From positions 5,868,001 through 5,932,000 of the forward strand of contig CM072861.1 of assembly GCA_036937835.1 (NCBI GenBank): 64,000 nt of DNA, in the 5' to 3' direction. Made by a program: the position numbers and the translations under genes. Shown one piece after another: positions 1 through 12,095 of the stretch (its first letter is position 1; each line of letters opens with the position of its first letter). Source of the DNA: Pampus argenteus (taxonomy: Eukaryota > Chordata > Actinopteri > Scombriformes > Stromateidae). Under the pieces are notes generated by a model that was not told the DNA's origin, did not search any database, and saw only the letters and a program-made list of their open reading frames with translations.

Positions 1-681
1 CATATGCAGCATATATGCATATATATATTGGTAGCTCACATTGGGGCAGTGGAGGTATAAACTGCATTAGAATCACAGCAGGAATCCTGAAAACAAACTC
101 TACCCCCAACCGCCTTTTCTGTGATAGGCAGTACACAGAATATGTTGCCGCCGGCTAGCTATTTACACATCTGCATAATATCAGTGACAAAAAAAATGCA
201 GGTCAGAATGAATGAATCTCATCATCTACTGTGCTTAAGTTAAAACCGCTAGCTGCTCCTGCGTCATAAGGCTTCAAAGCATCCTTCATCCCTGTCTGAC
301 ACTCACTCTGCTTTTTCCTTCTTTCTTTGACTTCGGTCATTCATTCACTTTTCTCCTCTAGTCTTCTTTCCCCTCACACATATATTTAACTTTTTTTCTT
401 TCAACATATGACTCTCTGATAGGCAGAAGTAGCAGGACATTTGACAGTTGCATTGTTTTAACACTTGCACACAGATGGTCAGGCTAATTGGCTGCTCTCT
501 CAGCTTGGTTGCTCTTGTGCTTGTGTGCTGCTTTGTTTGGTGTGTGTTCCCATACAGCTATGTTGCTTTGTTTAGCATGTCCATGAAGCGTATGTGTATG
601 CTGTTCTGTGTGTATAGATAGTAAGGAAACATTTTTGGCTGTGTTTCACATGACGTGTGTTGGGGCGCCTGAAGCACAGCA
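1..681. other. AT-rich non-coding DNA, no gene seen
   Basis: Unique-looking AT-rich sequence with short pyrimidine runs near 310-400. Open frames here are short and lack family resemblance or plausible codon use. I see no RNA gene and no recognisable repeat. Confidence 0.5.
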
Positions 682-710
682 AGTGTGCGTGTGTGTGTGT
701 GTGTGTGTGT
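682..710. repeat. (GT)n microsatellite
   Basis: A GT dinucleotide run with one GC interruption near its left end. Confidence 0.95.
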
Positions 711-884
711 AAGGGAAACAGAGATCAGGTAGGGCGCAGGCCTGTTGTACACCGTATGCTTGACAGATGAGTGCTGTGTTGATGTGAATCAACAATATGC
801 ACACAAACACACACACACTAGCGAGTAAAAATGTCCATACTCACAAAAGGACGAAACACACACAGAGGAGGAAACACTTGGTTG

Positions 885-911
885 AACACACACACACACA
901 CACACACACAC
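885..911. repeat. (CA)n microsatellite
   Basis: About 13 CA units. Shorter CA stretches lie just upstream (about 798-820 and 856-864), so this is a small cluster of CA arrays. Confidence 0.95.
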
Positions 912-2113
912 TCTATAAGTGAACACATATAGAGCACAGCGAGTCCCTGCTGAGGCGGCAGGAGATGATAGACCTCCTGATGCACTACATGTGTCTATCA
1001 TATGGAGGGTCAAAACTGGAGAATAATGGCTAATGAATAATGTATCATCTACTCTGAATGGTGACATGACATTATTAGCCGTATAGCATTAATAGCATGA
1101 TTAGATTGTTATTTCAGTGGATATGATGTATGGATGTCTAACATAGCCTAAATATAATGTGTATTTTTTTTTCTTTCTGCATTTTGTAATAACTAAAAGC
1201 ATTTCAGGGATACGCAGTGTAGTGACAAAAGGTTGCTTTGCCAAGTTTAGCCCTGACACTACAAGCAGCCCACTCCTACTCTTTAAAATATATCTATAAT
1301 ATATTGATTTTATAAAACGGCAGCATTGCCTTGAATTCCATTCTGTTGCCGCCAGTGTAGTAGAATTGAGGTGGTGACCTTTTTCTGTCCCTTTAAGAAC
1401 TTTTCATGGAGCCCTGTCAAAAAGAGCACTGCAGTAGTGAACCACGTTAGAAATTAAAGTGGAAATGAGTTTTTCCTGGTGAGCTTTTAACATAAAGTCC
1501 TTGAGTTTGGTTGGATTTGTAAAATGATAAAAAGCTGTTACTGCGTTTAGTGGCTGTTCAGACTCAATATAATATATAACACTGGCTTAATTTAATATTT
1601 GGGGAGTTTAATTTTGTTTAATTGTTAAAAAAATATAACACGCACAGACAACCATTTTGGTTGGTTACATTGATATACATTATGTAATAATATATTTCAC
1701 AATGTGGGACAGTTTAGTACACATTGTATTACATAATGCAGCATTATGTTTTATTACATCGTGAAGTGACACCGTATTACATTGTCAAGTTATTACACAA
1801 TGCAGTGTTATTTCATAATCTGTTACAAGATGATTAAATAAATAAATAAATACATAAATCCAGTCTCAGGTGATGTCGTCAAATTGCTTGTTTCTTTCCA
1901 ACCAACGGTCCAAAGCCAGAGACAGTTAATTTACTTTGCCATTGAACCAAATCCAGTGAACGGTTGGTGGTTTTAATGAAAATAACTGAAACACACAATC
2001 CATTATCAAAATAGTTAATTATTTTTCTGTCAATGAATTAAGTGACAAATTGTTCCAGCTCTAATATCTAAATAAATAAGCATTGCCTACCCTACATATG
2101 AGAGAAATAAAAC
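912..2113. other. AT-rich non-coding DNA
   Basis: No gene recognised. The stretch 1721-1812 is internally repetitive (listed separately). The rest is AT-rich with short A and T runs. Confidence 0.45.
1721..1812. repeat. Degenerate short repeat cluster (TATTACA motif)
   Basis: The word ATTACA recurs four times within about 80 bases, each followed by a variant of TAATG, TCGTG, TTGTC or CAATG, at irregular spacing of roughly 20-35 bases. It looks like a decayed minisatellite. It is too diverged to set a unit length by eye. Confidence 0.4.
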
Positions 2114-2145
<32 letters not shown>

Positions 2146-2150
2146 GTATA
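2114..2150. repeat. (TA)n microsatellite
   Basis: TA-rich run with CATA and TGTA interruptions. Frames across it yield only an IYIYIY artefact. Confidence 0.9.
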
Positions 2151-2210
2151 TTTTCCCAGTATGCTGTCCAGTGCATGCTGGGATAGATCCAAAATGCAGA
2201 TGTATTTATT

Positions 2211-2254
2211 GTGTGTGTGTTGTTGTTGTTGTTGTCGTTGTCGATGTTGTTGTT
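2211..2254. repeat. (GT)n to (GTT)n compound repeat
   Basis: A short GT array passes directly into GTT units with GTC and GAT variants. Confidence 0.85.
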
Positions 2255-2920
2255 TGGCTCTTGTCCCTGATGTCCTGGGCTTTCAATGATGTAAGACATG
2301 AAAGCGTTGGACTTTAAGTGAATTCAGAGCTGGTAATTTACAGATAAACGATTACGAGATCCGTGAATCCGTGTAATGTAAAGTACATGTCGGAGCTTGA
2401 ATCCAATCAGAAATACTTGTAACTCGTTGTACGTGTAGCATCATAACACGTTAAAAATAACACAACATCACGACGGTGCGACGTGTCTCCTTTTTAGATA
2501 CATAAATTCTAATAATAGACAAAAGGCACCTCTGTCTTTAAATGTGCCAATGGACAAAAATCTAAATAATGACAGCGCTTGTCTACTTCAAAATGTTACA
2601 CTGCTTCTATTAAAAGCTTCCGGAGAGCTCACAAGGCATCAACAAAATAGTCTCTGATAATATATTTAATATCTGTGTGACTTTTTGCGTGAGCACTGAT
2701 GATTCAAGGATAAATTACTCATATAGCCTCACTTGCTTTCTCACATATTCTCACATGCAGTTACTTTCTTTCTCTTTTCTCAGTCGCACACAGTCACGCA
2801 TGCTTGGATTTGGACATACTGACTAATCTTTGCTGTTGGCCAATATGAACCTGTCACAGTCCTTTACATCTCCACATTTCCATTAGCAGCCAGGTCAACT
2901 CTTTCTGTTATGAGCAAGGA

Positions 2921-2922
<2 letters not shown>
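2255..2922. other. Non-coding DNA, nothing recognised
   Basis: Mixed-composition sequence with no persuasive open frame, RNA gene or repeat family. Confidence 0.4.

Positions 2923-2970
<48 letters not shown>
2923..2970. repeat. (GT)24 microsatellite
   Basis: 24 uninterrupted GT units, so probably polymorphic in the population. Confidence 0.97.
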
Positions 2971-2972
<2 letters not shown>

Positions 2973-3190
2973 CAGATTAATGAAAATTGACAGAATAGAA
3001 GTCTGAGTAGATAAGTAAATTTCAGATAGGTCCTGAGTAAAGCACTATGTTATCCTCTTTTTTTGTTTGTTTGATTATTTAAATATTAGTCTTTATCAGT
3101 GTTTATCAGTTCCGTCTCTCTTCAGTGAACAGACTAGTACGCTATGTGCTAGCTTGGTGCAAGAACTTGAGGTGTACGGACACAGGTAGT

Positions 3191-3492
3191 AAACTGTTGT
3201 TCAGAGTTTAACGGTTGGGCGATTTTTAGGATCCAACATGCCCGGATCCCTCTCGTCATTATCCGAGTCAGTCTCGTTGCTGTCACCGGGCTGTTCATTC
3301 CGGCCTCTGCGAGGTTCCTGACTTGCGGAATGATACGCTATTAGCCGTAATGTGTACAACATAAAATCGGTTCGAGGTTTGTAAACACAACCGGAGGACA
3401 TACATAAGGTGCACTGGATTATAAGGCGCACTGTTGATTTTTGAGAAAATGTAATGATTTTAGATGCGCCTTATAGTCTGAAAAATACGGTA
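3191..3492 (-). mobile_element. pogo/Tigger-like DNA transposon fragment, copy 1
   Basis: Read on the minus strand from 3492, the sequence starts with a TACCGTATTTTTC terminus followed by alternating ACTATAAGGCGC and GCGCCTTATAAT blocks. This subterminal palindrome resembles pogo/Tigger-type elements. It then runs into a stretch whose translation (minus strand, about 3201-3431) contains the acidic segment NETDSDNDERDP, which could be the end of a transposase. About 300 bases match 6061-6374 closely in the opposite orientation. The copy stops abruptly near 3191, so the other terminus is missing. The class assignment rests on remembered resemblance of the terminus; a non-autonomous family of another superfamily remains possible. 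Confidence 0.6.
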
Positions 3493-6060
3493 AATTAAAT
3501 AAGAATTTTACATTGCAAAGCTTCTAGTTTTGTTTGTACACTGTTAAGAGCAGCTTTCAACTCCCCATCCTCACCAGTGGCCTCCCCGTCTGAGCTACGA
3601 CGCTTCTTTATTTGTCCCAGCTCAACAAAGAGGTCTTGGAGGAGGTTTACTTTGTACAGTGGCCTCCTGCCAACAGCAACATGCCCTGAAATACTTCCTA
3701 CTGAGAGACAATATTTACCCCTGGAAATGGAGCGATGCAGTCACCCCTGCACCAAGCATTCACCCATGACTCATTATTTAGAGTCCCCAGCCTCAAGCTC
3801 ATTAAACATAGAGCATTTAGTCTTTACTTTCCCATGTGTGCAAGTAGCAAGTCCAACATGTAGCGCCGTTTATTCAGCGAGCCGTCCCGCAGAACTGCAC
3901 ACCATCCATTAAGAGAAAAAGGAAATAAAACCAGCAACAGCACCTCACTGTTCAGCACTGAAAGCTTAAACCTGAGGTGAATTATTCAGGCTTTTTCCTG
4001 GCTGAGGAGTCTCTGTATATTTGTCTTGGTGTTTGTAATGATGTTTAATGTCTGCAGACTTGGCTGCATATGCTAGAAACTTGGGAGAAAGTACTCCGGG
4101 AAGGGTTCTTTGATCTCTGTCAGCAGAGTCAAAATAATGAGGCAACTTAGTCATCATAGAATTTATGATCACTTGGATATACCAGTTTTGAAATTAACAG
4201 TTTGTGTCCCTATAAATATTGCTTTTCTTATATATATATTATATATATATGTTTGACTGACCTTGCAAGGGATGAAATAATTTACATGCTTTCTCTATAA
4301 AAATGGAGGTCCTTGCAACCCTATGGTGGAATTGAAAATACCATTAATATCAACATTTGTAACCTGCATGCAGTTATGTTACTTAGAAGTTTGTAGTTTC
4401 AGTTAAAAGTTAATAAACCAACCAAACATGTCCTGTCTCCTACCTGAACTGATCATGTTTGGTGTAGTCTCACTTGTGGCTGACTAAGCCTATGGCCTCC
4501 CACAGGGGCCACAGTTGAATGTCAGGCCTGAAAGGGGTGCTGATGGGCTTTGGTTATTGTTTGTTTGCCTATTTGTCCATATGCTGGCCCTTCACTCATC
4601 TGCTTTGCCCATAAACCGTTACCAAAGCCATCAAGGCCTTTAGTGCCCACTAGCCCTGGCTCTATAGAGACAAAGTAATGACAATGCGTGAACAAGAGAG
4701 CATCTCAGTGTGAGTTAAATACCTCCTTGCTTGGTCAAGTATTCTCTCTGTGAGTAATTTACTGCTCCCAAATGGACAAAAGGCGTCCCTTTTTGCAGAA
4801 GTATTCTCAGACAGGCTGCAGCAAACAGTCTGGTGCACTCTCAGAGGCTTTGTGGTCTCTTCTCAGCTCATTTAAAATATTTTTTGTTTTTACATCCAGT
4901 GGGCTGGTAAAGTCAGGGCATTTTGAGACATTACTGGGTCAGATCTCTCTTGGCCAGCAGTTTATCTGTGCATCACTGTCACTACAGTTTTTTGTTTTTT
5001 TTTTAAGTCAAAGTTCTAAACCAAGTTTACTGAAACTAAACAGATGGTTTAGTTTCAGAGGACATGCTTATCAAAACAGTTGTTTTGTCAGTTTCGCTGG
5101 CCAGCAACCTTGAGTTCTTCCTGTTAATATTTTCGGTGTGATTAAGAGCAAATGTAGAACAACAACAAGCTGCACAACAAAAACAGAAAAAAATAAAAAA
5201 TGTTTGCATTAGTGATACCATGAGTTCAACACAAGAAAAGAGGAAGGATAAAACAGGAGATATCAAATATATATGTATGTATACATGCAATGGAATGATC
5301 AACCTCAGTATGTCGAAAGACAAAAGGAAAGTACATCATTCCTTCTGCCTGCCTCAGAAATACGACTCACCAACCATGGAGTTCCACAATATACCTTCTC
5401 CTCATCAGGGATATTACAATTACGTTTGTCACTGTGTCCATGGTATGTAGGTTGTGTACAGGATGTTGCCCCCAAGTTGTGAAAAAAGTTAAAAGCCTTT
5501 GCATACATTTGTGTAAACAAAGGTGTTTTTCCATCAACTAAAATGAGATATTGTTTGTTTTCAGAGAAGCAGCTCTGTGCAAGTCACCAGGAGAGCTCTA
5601 TTTCACATGTAAATACTCTCCAGCAGCAGTCACCATACACACTAATGTTATATTTTTGTCTCAAGTACCCCCAGCAGAGGTCATGTTCTGCGGAAGTCTT
5701 ATACCTTAGGGTGCAATAAAAGCACGACCAATTTTGGTCAAGTCCTTCTATTGCTCTCCTGTTGCTCAGACCTATAAAGTTGGAAAGGACACTGCAGAAA
5801 TACAGCTGGTCTGCTTTCCATACACTATACCTGTCTGACCATCTGCTTCACTGGATCAGTTTCCATCACTCTGCTTTAATTTGTTTTGTGAAAAGGACTA
5901 AGATTCATAAAGAACATACAGAAATCAACAAATGATATTTTGAAGTGACTACTCTGTGTGATCTATGCTCAACACTGTGCATAAACGCGTGCAATGAAGA
6001 CAGAAAGAGCAGTCGCTGCTGCTCATGCTATGCATTCTGTGTAGACCCGGTGTAACAATT
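3493..6060. other. Spacer between the two inverted pogo-like copies
   Basis: About 2.6 kb with no recognised gene. A 111-codon open frame on the plus strand at 3577-3912 is proline/serine-rich, has no known motif and cannot be supported as an exon. A short TA run lies at about 4231-4250. Two overlapping frames near 5220-5520 look random. Confidence 0.4.
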
Positions 6061-6610
6061 TACAGTATTTTTTGGACTATAAGGCGCATCTAAAATTATT
6101 AGATTTTCTCAAAAATCAGCAGTGCCCCTTATAATCCAGTGCACCTTATGTATGTCCTTCGGTTGTGTTTACTAACCTCGAACCGATTTTATGTTGTACA
6201 CATTACGGCTAATAACGTATTACTCCGCGAGTCAGGAACCTCGCAGAGGCCGGAATCATCACTGAACAGCCCGATGACAGCAATGAGACTGACTCGGATA
6301 ATGACGAGAGGGATCCGGGCTGATGGATCCTAAAATCACCCAACTGTTAAACTCTGAACAACGGTTTTGTATTTATGTGTTAAAACTGAACAATTTTGAG
6401 AGGAATCCGGACATGTTTGATGTGGAGATCGCCCACTTAAACTTGTATTTTTGTGTTAGTCTACAACTGAGAGTTATTGTAACTTAGTTGAATAAAGTTC
6501 GACTTATCAGACACACGTTTTGTTTTTGCTTTTTGCGTCTCATAATCAGATGCGCCAGATGTGTGGACTATGACAGCAATTGTCATGTGTGCCTTATAAT
6601 TCCCCTCCGG
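6061..6610 (+). mobile_element. pogo/Tigger-like DNA transposon fragment, copy 2
   Basis: The terminus at 6061 (TACAGTATTTTTTGGACTAT) and the following ggcgc palindromic block match copy 1 in reverse. This copy extends about 240 bases farther inward. After the acidic stretch (about 6280-6310) comes a continuation that includes NNFERNPDMFDVEIAHL in a broken frame, then a TTGAATAAAG motif near 6488. The right part (about 6535-6600) has GCGTCTCATAAT and GTGCCTTATAAT, which look like an eroded second subterminal palindrome. Most of the transposase is absent, so this is a deletion derivative and not an active element. Confidence 0.6.
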
Positions 6611-8252
6611 TTTGTCTTCATGCTAACCACCTGTTGGCTCTATCCTTATATTTACTATACAAACATCAGGGTGGTACTAATCTTGTCATTTAGCTCTCGG
6701 CAAGAAAGCAAAGAACGACTGTCAAACTGCTTCAAAAGATACAAGAACGTCATCCTCTACTACTGGATTGTCCTCTAAATAAAACATTCAGTTTGCTAGT
6801 AAACCATGCTAATTTGTTTGTGGCTGTACCTTTAAAGATATTCCTAATGAGACTACACATGTTGTAAGGTTTTATGCCATGCTGATACTCCAACACAGTC
6901 AATACTTCTAGCTTTCATAGGAAGAGTATACCTTTACTCTGATTATGATGAAATTACTACTGTCAATATAAGTATATTGCTTGTATTGTTGCATGCACTT
7001 TTCTTTTTTTTTTCAGTTCTTTCATTAACACCCTTTCATCACACATCCCAGTATTCACCCAAAGATGCCCTTCCAAGAAAAGGATTTCCTATAACTACAC
7101 ATTCACTATGTGACATTCTAGAAATCAGTTAAATCATTGTAACACCAGATCACATAAGAGCTTAGAGCAAAGCATGTTCCATCTTCCAGGAAGCTTTTCT
7201 ATGTAAAGGCCTTTGTGTGGTTGTTTTATTTATTTTTATTTTTATTCTTTTAGAACCAGAAAAAAACCTCTGCACATACACAACAACAGGAATTTTATGG
7301 TGTATGACAATGGCCATGTTCCTAGTTTGATTCTGGCTGTTGACCTTTGTTGCATATTTTCTACTCCTAACTGTTCTTACGTAAAAGCAAAAAAAATTAA
7401 ATAAAATGTGCATTAAAATAACATATTTTAATGCACAACATTTCATGGCAAACTATATCATAGTTGTTCAACCAACAGACTAAGAAGCCTTGGAGCCACA
7501 CTGCTAACATGGCTGGGTGCCTTTCTCTTCACAAGAATGATTCCTCGTAAGCATGGACGGGTTTGCTATTAAAGGCCAAGAGTCTGCAGATTTTTATTTA
7601 AACCAAATGCTGCTACAGGTGGTTTTTGGTGATTGCGTTCTCTTTTCTGGGTGAAGCCTTGGTAACAAGACACGGAAGTGACTTAAAATATGCACAAACG
7701 TACCTTATCTGCTAAAAAGTTGAATGGTAAAATTTTAATGGGTTGCAGAATAAGTGGAACCATGTTTTATCTCCTCTTCTCAGAATAAAGATAAGCTGAG
7801 GATGACTCAGTTTTCTGTTAGTCTCATACTCATAAACACGTTGTTGATACGAGCGAGACTGCGTTCTCCACAGCAACTCTCATCTGCCTGCTGGATTTAA
7901 AAAAAATAAAAAATAAAAAAAAAAGTAATTTCCTGCCTCTTATTAAACAGAACAGACAACAAAGAAACTAAAATAGGCCAATAAGACAAGTTGCGAGACA
8001 CAAACAAGGGCCATGAATTAATGACAGAAAAATGGAAGTTCCATAACTGTGAGCTACTTGATGTACCTTGTTTCTGTCCAGGGGGAGATAGAACAAGATG
8101 CATTTACCATTTCTTTCTTTCTCTCTTTCAGTGCGTGTCTCAGTCACTTGCTCTATCCCGCTGTGTCTCCATATTCCTATCTCTGTCTCTCGACATGCCC
8201 AGAGTAAAAGCTATTAACCATTTATCTATCTTTCTGTCTTAATTTCATCGTA
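6611..8252. other. AT-rich non-coding DNA
   Basis: No gene recognised. It contains the perfect inverted repeat at 7407-7437, A-rich stretches at about 7385-7405 and 7899-7925, and pyrimidine-rich sequence after 8110. Confidence 0.4.
7407..7437. repeat. Perfect inverted repeat, 14-bp arms, 3-base loop
   Basis: Arms 7407-7420 and 7424-7437 are exact reverse complements around the loop ACA. Composition is AT-rich apart from a TGTGC/GCACA end. Confidence 0.9.
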
Positions 8253-8296
8253 CTGCCCCCTCCATCTCTCTCGCTCTCTCTCTCTGTCTTTCTCGC
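8253..8296. repeat. (CT)n-rich pyrimidine tract
   Basis: CT dinucleotides with occasional G or GTC interruptions. Confidence 0.8.
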
Positions 8297-8844
8297 CAGA
8301 GTACCATGGCGCCAGAGGATAGAGACGACAAACACACACCCACACACAGGCCGGCTCCAAGTACAATCACCACTGCCATTCAACTGATTTGTTTTTTTCG
8401 CCCATGTAAATTATCAAACACTAATGCAGTAGCGGATCTGAAATGCTTTTAATGTCGTGCTAAATTGTCGCGATGGTTGCATGTTCCTCTCATCCTGCAT
8501 TTGAATACACAGTGCTGATTTTGTTTTGTAATAAACTGTGTGTGTGTGTGTGTGTGTGACTACAATGTAATACATCATTGATTCTGACTGTCTAATCGTT
8601 CACTTCTTTCCTTGTCTGACTTCACAGTTGACTTGACTGTTGATAACCAGTAGAAATTATGTTCAAAACTATAAATATAAGATCTCATTTATTATTTAAT
8701 ACACTAAAATCATTCTATTAATCTGCTGCTTCGGACTATTTAGATGAAATTTATTCCCCCAAAATCAAATTTTCTTTGACTGGCGGTTTCTGGAGGATCA
8801 TTCCTGTGATTATTATTTTGATGTATGGTTAACAGACTCCCAAC
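8297..8844. other. Non-coding DNA with one GT array
   Basis: Nothing recognised apart from an 11-unit (TG)n array at 8537-8558. Confidence 0.4.
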
Positions 8845-8938
8845 TTTTTTTTTTTTTTTTTAATTGTTGCATCAGTACAATCAAGCAACCAGCTGTCTGA
8901 TGCTTTAAATTTGCATCAGACAAAAAAAAAAAAAAAAA
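8845..8938. repeat. Hairpin flanked by T17 and A17
   Basis: A 17-base T run (8845-8861) and a 17-base A run (8922-8938) bracket a perfect 9-bp inverted repeat: GTCTGATGC at 8895-8903, loop of nine bases, GCATCAGAC at 8913-8921. The A run abuts the right arm directly. A third GCATCAG lies near 8869. The unit could extrude as a cruciform. Confidence 0.85.
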
Positions 8939-9973
8939 GAAATGTGCATGTTTAACAGGGAAATCAAATCCATCAGAACTAAAACATACAACTCCTGTAA
9001 CTTTACAACGTTGTGTACAGTGCATTGATTAATCCCGTGAGTTCTATTTCAACTGTATTTATATATGCAGGATGTTTCAGTGGTTTTTGGCAGTCCAGAC
9101 TTGATTCATTAAAGCAAATGAGCTTCTTGCTAAGAGGCTTCTTCCACAACTCTTCAAAATAGTGTTGACACATTCATCAGTCATCTGATAAAAGGCTGGG
9201 GTGAGTTTTCACACTCAAATGAGCTTTGTATTCAAGTCAGTTTAAAAAGTGTTTTTATTAGCTTAGAGAAAATTAATTTATGACAAGTAAAAAAATGCAA
9301 CCAAAGCGTCTTTACTGCAAAAAAAAAAAAAAAAAAAAAAGAGGACTAGATCATCTATCAAACTGTCACATGACTTACTGCTGTCAGAGATGATGATGAT
9401 GATCTCAAAAAAAAAATAAATATATATAATATAATTTCACTTCCAAAAGGCTGACATGGGGAGTGTGCGAGTAAGTTACTGATATACAATCTGTAATTTT
9501 ATATGAATTAACAACAACAAAAAATCAAATTTATTTTTGTGCTGCAAACAGTCCAAGCGTTTCCCTGCCAAACATGCACATATGAGTTGTTCTGTTTATG
9601 TTAATGACTCTAATGCCTCACAAATAAATAAATACAGCAGTGATTTAATATCTTGTATTTTGTCGAACATTTTAACTGCTGCTGTTTCTCTTGAAATTAT
9701 AAGTGTGTGCTTTTCTTTTCTCCACTAGGAATAATTCACTATATCATGCATTAATGTTCAGACATATTTTTCTTCTTTCTCTAGAGGGCATCGGAATACC
9801 TTCCAAAACCTCAAAATGGCTTTATCTGCTACCCTGTATTTACCAGCTCTCTCTACCGCTCTCTCTTTCCCTCTCTGAGAAGACGTGTGGTGACAGAGTG
9901 TAATGGAGAAAAGCTCTGTTGTGTCTCCTTGTTGTTACTGGGTGCACTCGCATCACTGCCCAACAGGTAGGGG

Positions 9974-9975
<2 letters not shown>
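8939..9975. other. AT-rich non-coding DNA
   Basis: Contains an A22 run at 9319-9340, a GAT trinucleotide run near 9391-9402 and scattered A-rich stretches. No gene recognised. Confidence 0.4.

Positions 9976-10008
<33 letters not shown>
9976..10008. repeat. (CA)n microsatellite
   Basis: About 16 uninterrupted CA units. Confidence 0.95.
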
Positions 10009-10010
<2 letters not shown>

Positions 10011-10062
10011 TCTAGGTATCAGAGGCGATCCAGCTGGTGTTAGTAGATGGAACTGGTCAGAG

Positions 10063-10283
10063 GTTAATGGATAGAAAGCAGAGGAGAGGTGGAAAAAAGG
10101 GATTGGGCGAGTGGCAGAAAGAGGGGGTAAAAAAGAGCAGTGGAGAGAAGAAGAAAGCTAAACAGATGGATGAAAGCGAGAAAGATGCAGGGAAGGGAAG
10201 GGAAAGAAAAATACAATGTACACAGATTAAAAGGGAGACAAAGATGAAGGAGAAGAAGAAGTCAGAGTTTAAGTATGAAAGGT
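10063..10283. repeat. Polypurine tract
   Basis: About 220 bases that are strongly purine-rich on the plus strand (GAAGAA, GGGAAG, GAGAGA words) with few interruptions. The 126-codon plus frame here is a lysine/glutamate-rich by-product of that composition. Such tracts can form triplex DNA. Confidence 0.7.
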
Positions 10284-10488
10284 ACATTTATATCCAAGCT
10301 AATTTGACTATTTCTGTAGGTCTACAGTTTGTGTTGATGTGCTGCAAACAGCTGTGGCTAGTTAGAATTTTACACGCTGTTAACACACTCAACAGGATCT
10401 CCACTTTATTTTCCTAATTTTGTGTGTCTGGAGAATTAAAACGGTGCTAAAGTGCAGCGAAGGGGAAACATTTCCAATGGCATGCATG

Positions 10489-10530
10489 TACAGTACCGGT
10501 CAAAAGTTGGGACATACTTTCTCATTAAAG
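10489..10530 (+). mobile_element. Tc1/mariner terminal inverted repeat fragment
   Basis: TACAGTACCGGTCAAAAGTT followed by GGGACATACTTTCTCATT resembles the outer terminus of a fish Tc1 family. It starts with the TA-CAGT signature expected at a Tc1 end. The transposase remnant at 11281 appears to belong to a different family, judging by its 3' tail, so this is probably a separate, mostly deleted insertion. Confidence 0.6.
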
Positions 10531-11280
10531 AAGCTGTTGACTGGTAGGTTTACCTCAAATTAACTCACTAACTAACTAACATGAACAAAACTGTGTCTTG
10601 TCCAAATACATAAATAAATAAACAAAAGCTCTCAGATAGTTGGCCACCCTTTCAACGGAGACCTTTCAGTGCAACAGTCTTCCTCAGAAGATAAGAATAA
10701 GAATCAGCCTAAATGCAGTTATTTCCTTTCCTTTACCATGTTGCACTAAATCTAATGAGCCTTATTGTTTCATGCATCCATAGATAGTAATATGATTTTG
10801 TTGTTTTGCATTGAAGCAGCATCCAACCTTGGAAGCCCATATGTTCCCTTCATGCTCTCCTGCGTACACTTCCTTAAGAAGATGACTTTAATTTCCTTTT
10901 TGCAAAATCTTCGGCAAGAAGATTGCGTTCTGTGTGTGTCTCTGTGTGTGTGTGTGTGTGTGTCGGCGTGATTACATTAACTTTAATGTTGTGTAGCCAG
11001 GTGTGACTTTGCACTGAGGACAGGATATGTGTCCTATCTCTGATGTGTTGCTATCCAGGTTGGTATTGTGTGACAGTGCAGTGTCATTTATCTACCTATT
11101 TTTTCCAGTGTGGTTTATGAGCCGCGTTACCCGCATGTCACACGGTCAGCTGCTTGCATGGACCAAACACATCACACAACTTAGCTTGTTGAGGTATTAA
11201 AATGAGAACTGAGAACCGTTATGTGGGCTGTAATAATAGGATACACAGTATGCATGTGGTTTCCTTCTATTATATTTTTC
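10531..11280. other. Non-coding DNA between Tc1 fragments
   Basis: Nothing recognised except an interrupted GT array at about 10933-10964. Confidence 0.4.
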
Positions 11281-12095
11281 TTTTTGCTATTGCCCGCGTG
11301 TCAAGCCACTCTTGAACAAGAGACAGCATCAGAAGCGTCTCGCCTGGGCTGAAGACAAGAAGAACTGAACTGCTGCTGAGTGGTCCAACATTATGTTCTC
11401 TGATGAAAGTACATTTTACATCTCCTGGAAATCAAAGTCCCAGAGTTTGGAGGAAGAGAGGAGAGGCACAGAATCCACGTTGCTTGAGGTCGAGTGTAAA
11501 GTTTCCACAGTCAGTGATGGTTTGGGATGCCGTGTCATCTGCTGCTGTTGGTCCACTGTGTTTTCTAAAGTCAACAGTCAACGCAGCCGTCTACCAGGAG
11601 GTTTTCGAGCACTTCACGCTTCCTGCTGCTAGCCAACTTTATGGAGATGCAGATTTCATTTTCCAACACATGCACCTGCACACAGTGTCAAAGCTACCAG
11701 TACCTGGTTTAAGGACCATGGTATTCCTGTTCTTAATTGGCCACAACACTCGTCTGACCTCAAGCTCATAGAAAATCTATGGGCTATTATGAAGAGGAAG
11801 ATGTGGTACACCAGACCCAACAATGCAGAAGAGCTGAAGTCCACTATCAGAGCTACCTGGGCTCTCATAACACCTGAGCAGTGCCCAAGACTGATCGACG
11901 CTGCATTGCTGCAGTAATTTAGGCAAAACGAGCCCCAACTAATTATTTTCTGAGATACTGAATTTGGGATTATCATTGGTTGTCAGTTATAATTGTCAAT
12001 ATTAAAAGAAATAAATACTTGAAATATCTCAGCCTATGTGAAATTAATATATACATTATACAAGTTTTCATTGAATTCCACTTTTTTTTTTCTTT
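11281..12095 (+). pseudogene. Tc1-like transposase pseudogene and 3' flank
   Basis: The remnant covers the catalytic half of a Tc1/mariner (DDE) transposase, the enzyme that cuts and pastes its own element at TA sites. Visible pieces in order are RQHQKRLAWAEDKKN (about 11320), the first catalytic region MFSDESTFYISW (11393-11428), SVMVWDAVSSAAVGPLCFLK (about 11505-11565), and HGIPVLNWPQHSSDLKLIENLWAIMKRKMW (about 11720-11805; the E is the third catalytic residue). The second catalytic Asp region near 11670 has lost bases and reads as HMHLHT, and the fragments lie in different frames with stop codons between them. The N-terminal DNA-binding domain is missing. The sequence after about 11950 matches the 3' untranslated region that I remember for one fish Tc1 family. 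Long dead. Confidence 0.85.

Noticed and set aside
3577..3912. 111-codon plus-strand frame between the pogo-like copies
   Set aside because: Low-complexity proline/serine content and no family resemblance.
10037..10417. 126-codon lysine/glutamate-rich frame resembling a coiled-coil protein
   Set aside because: It follows directly from the polypurine tract composition.
11281..12095. Intact Tc1 transposase gene
   Set aside because: Frame breaks, stop codons, loss of the second catalytic region and missing DNA-binding domain.
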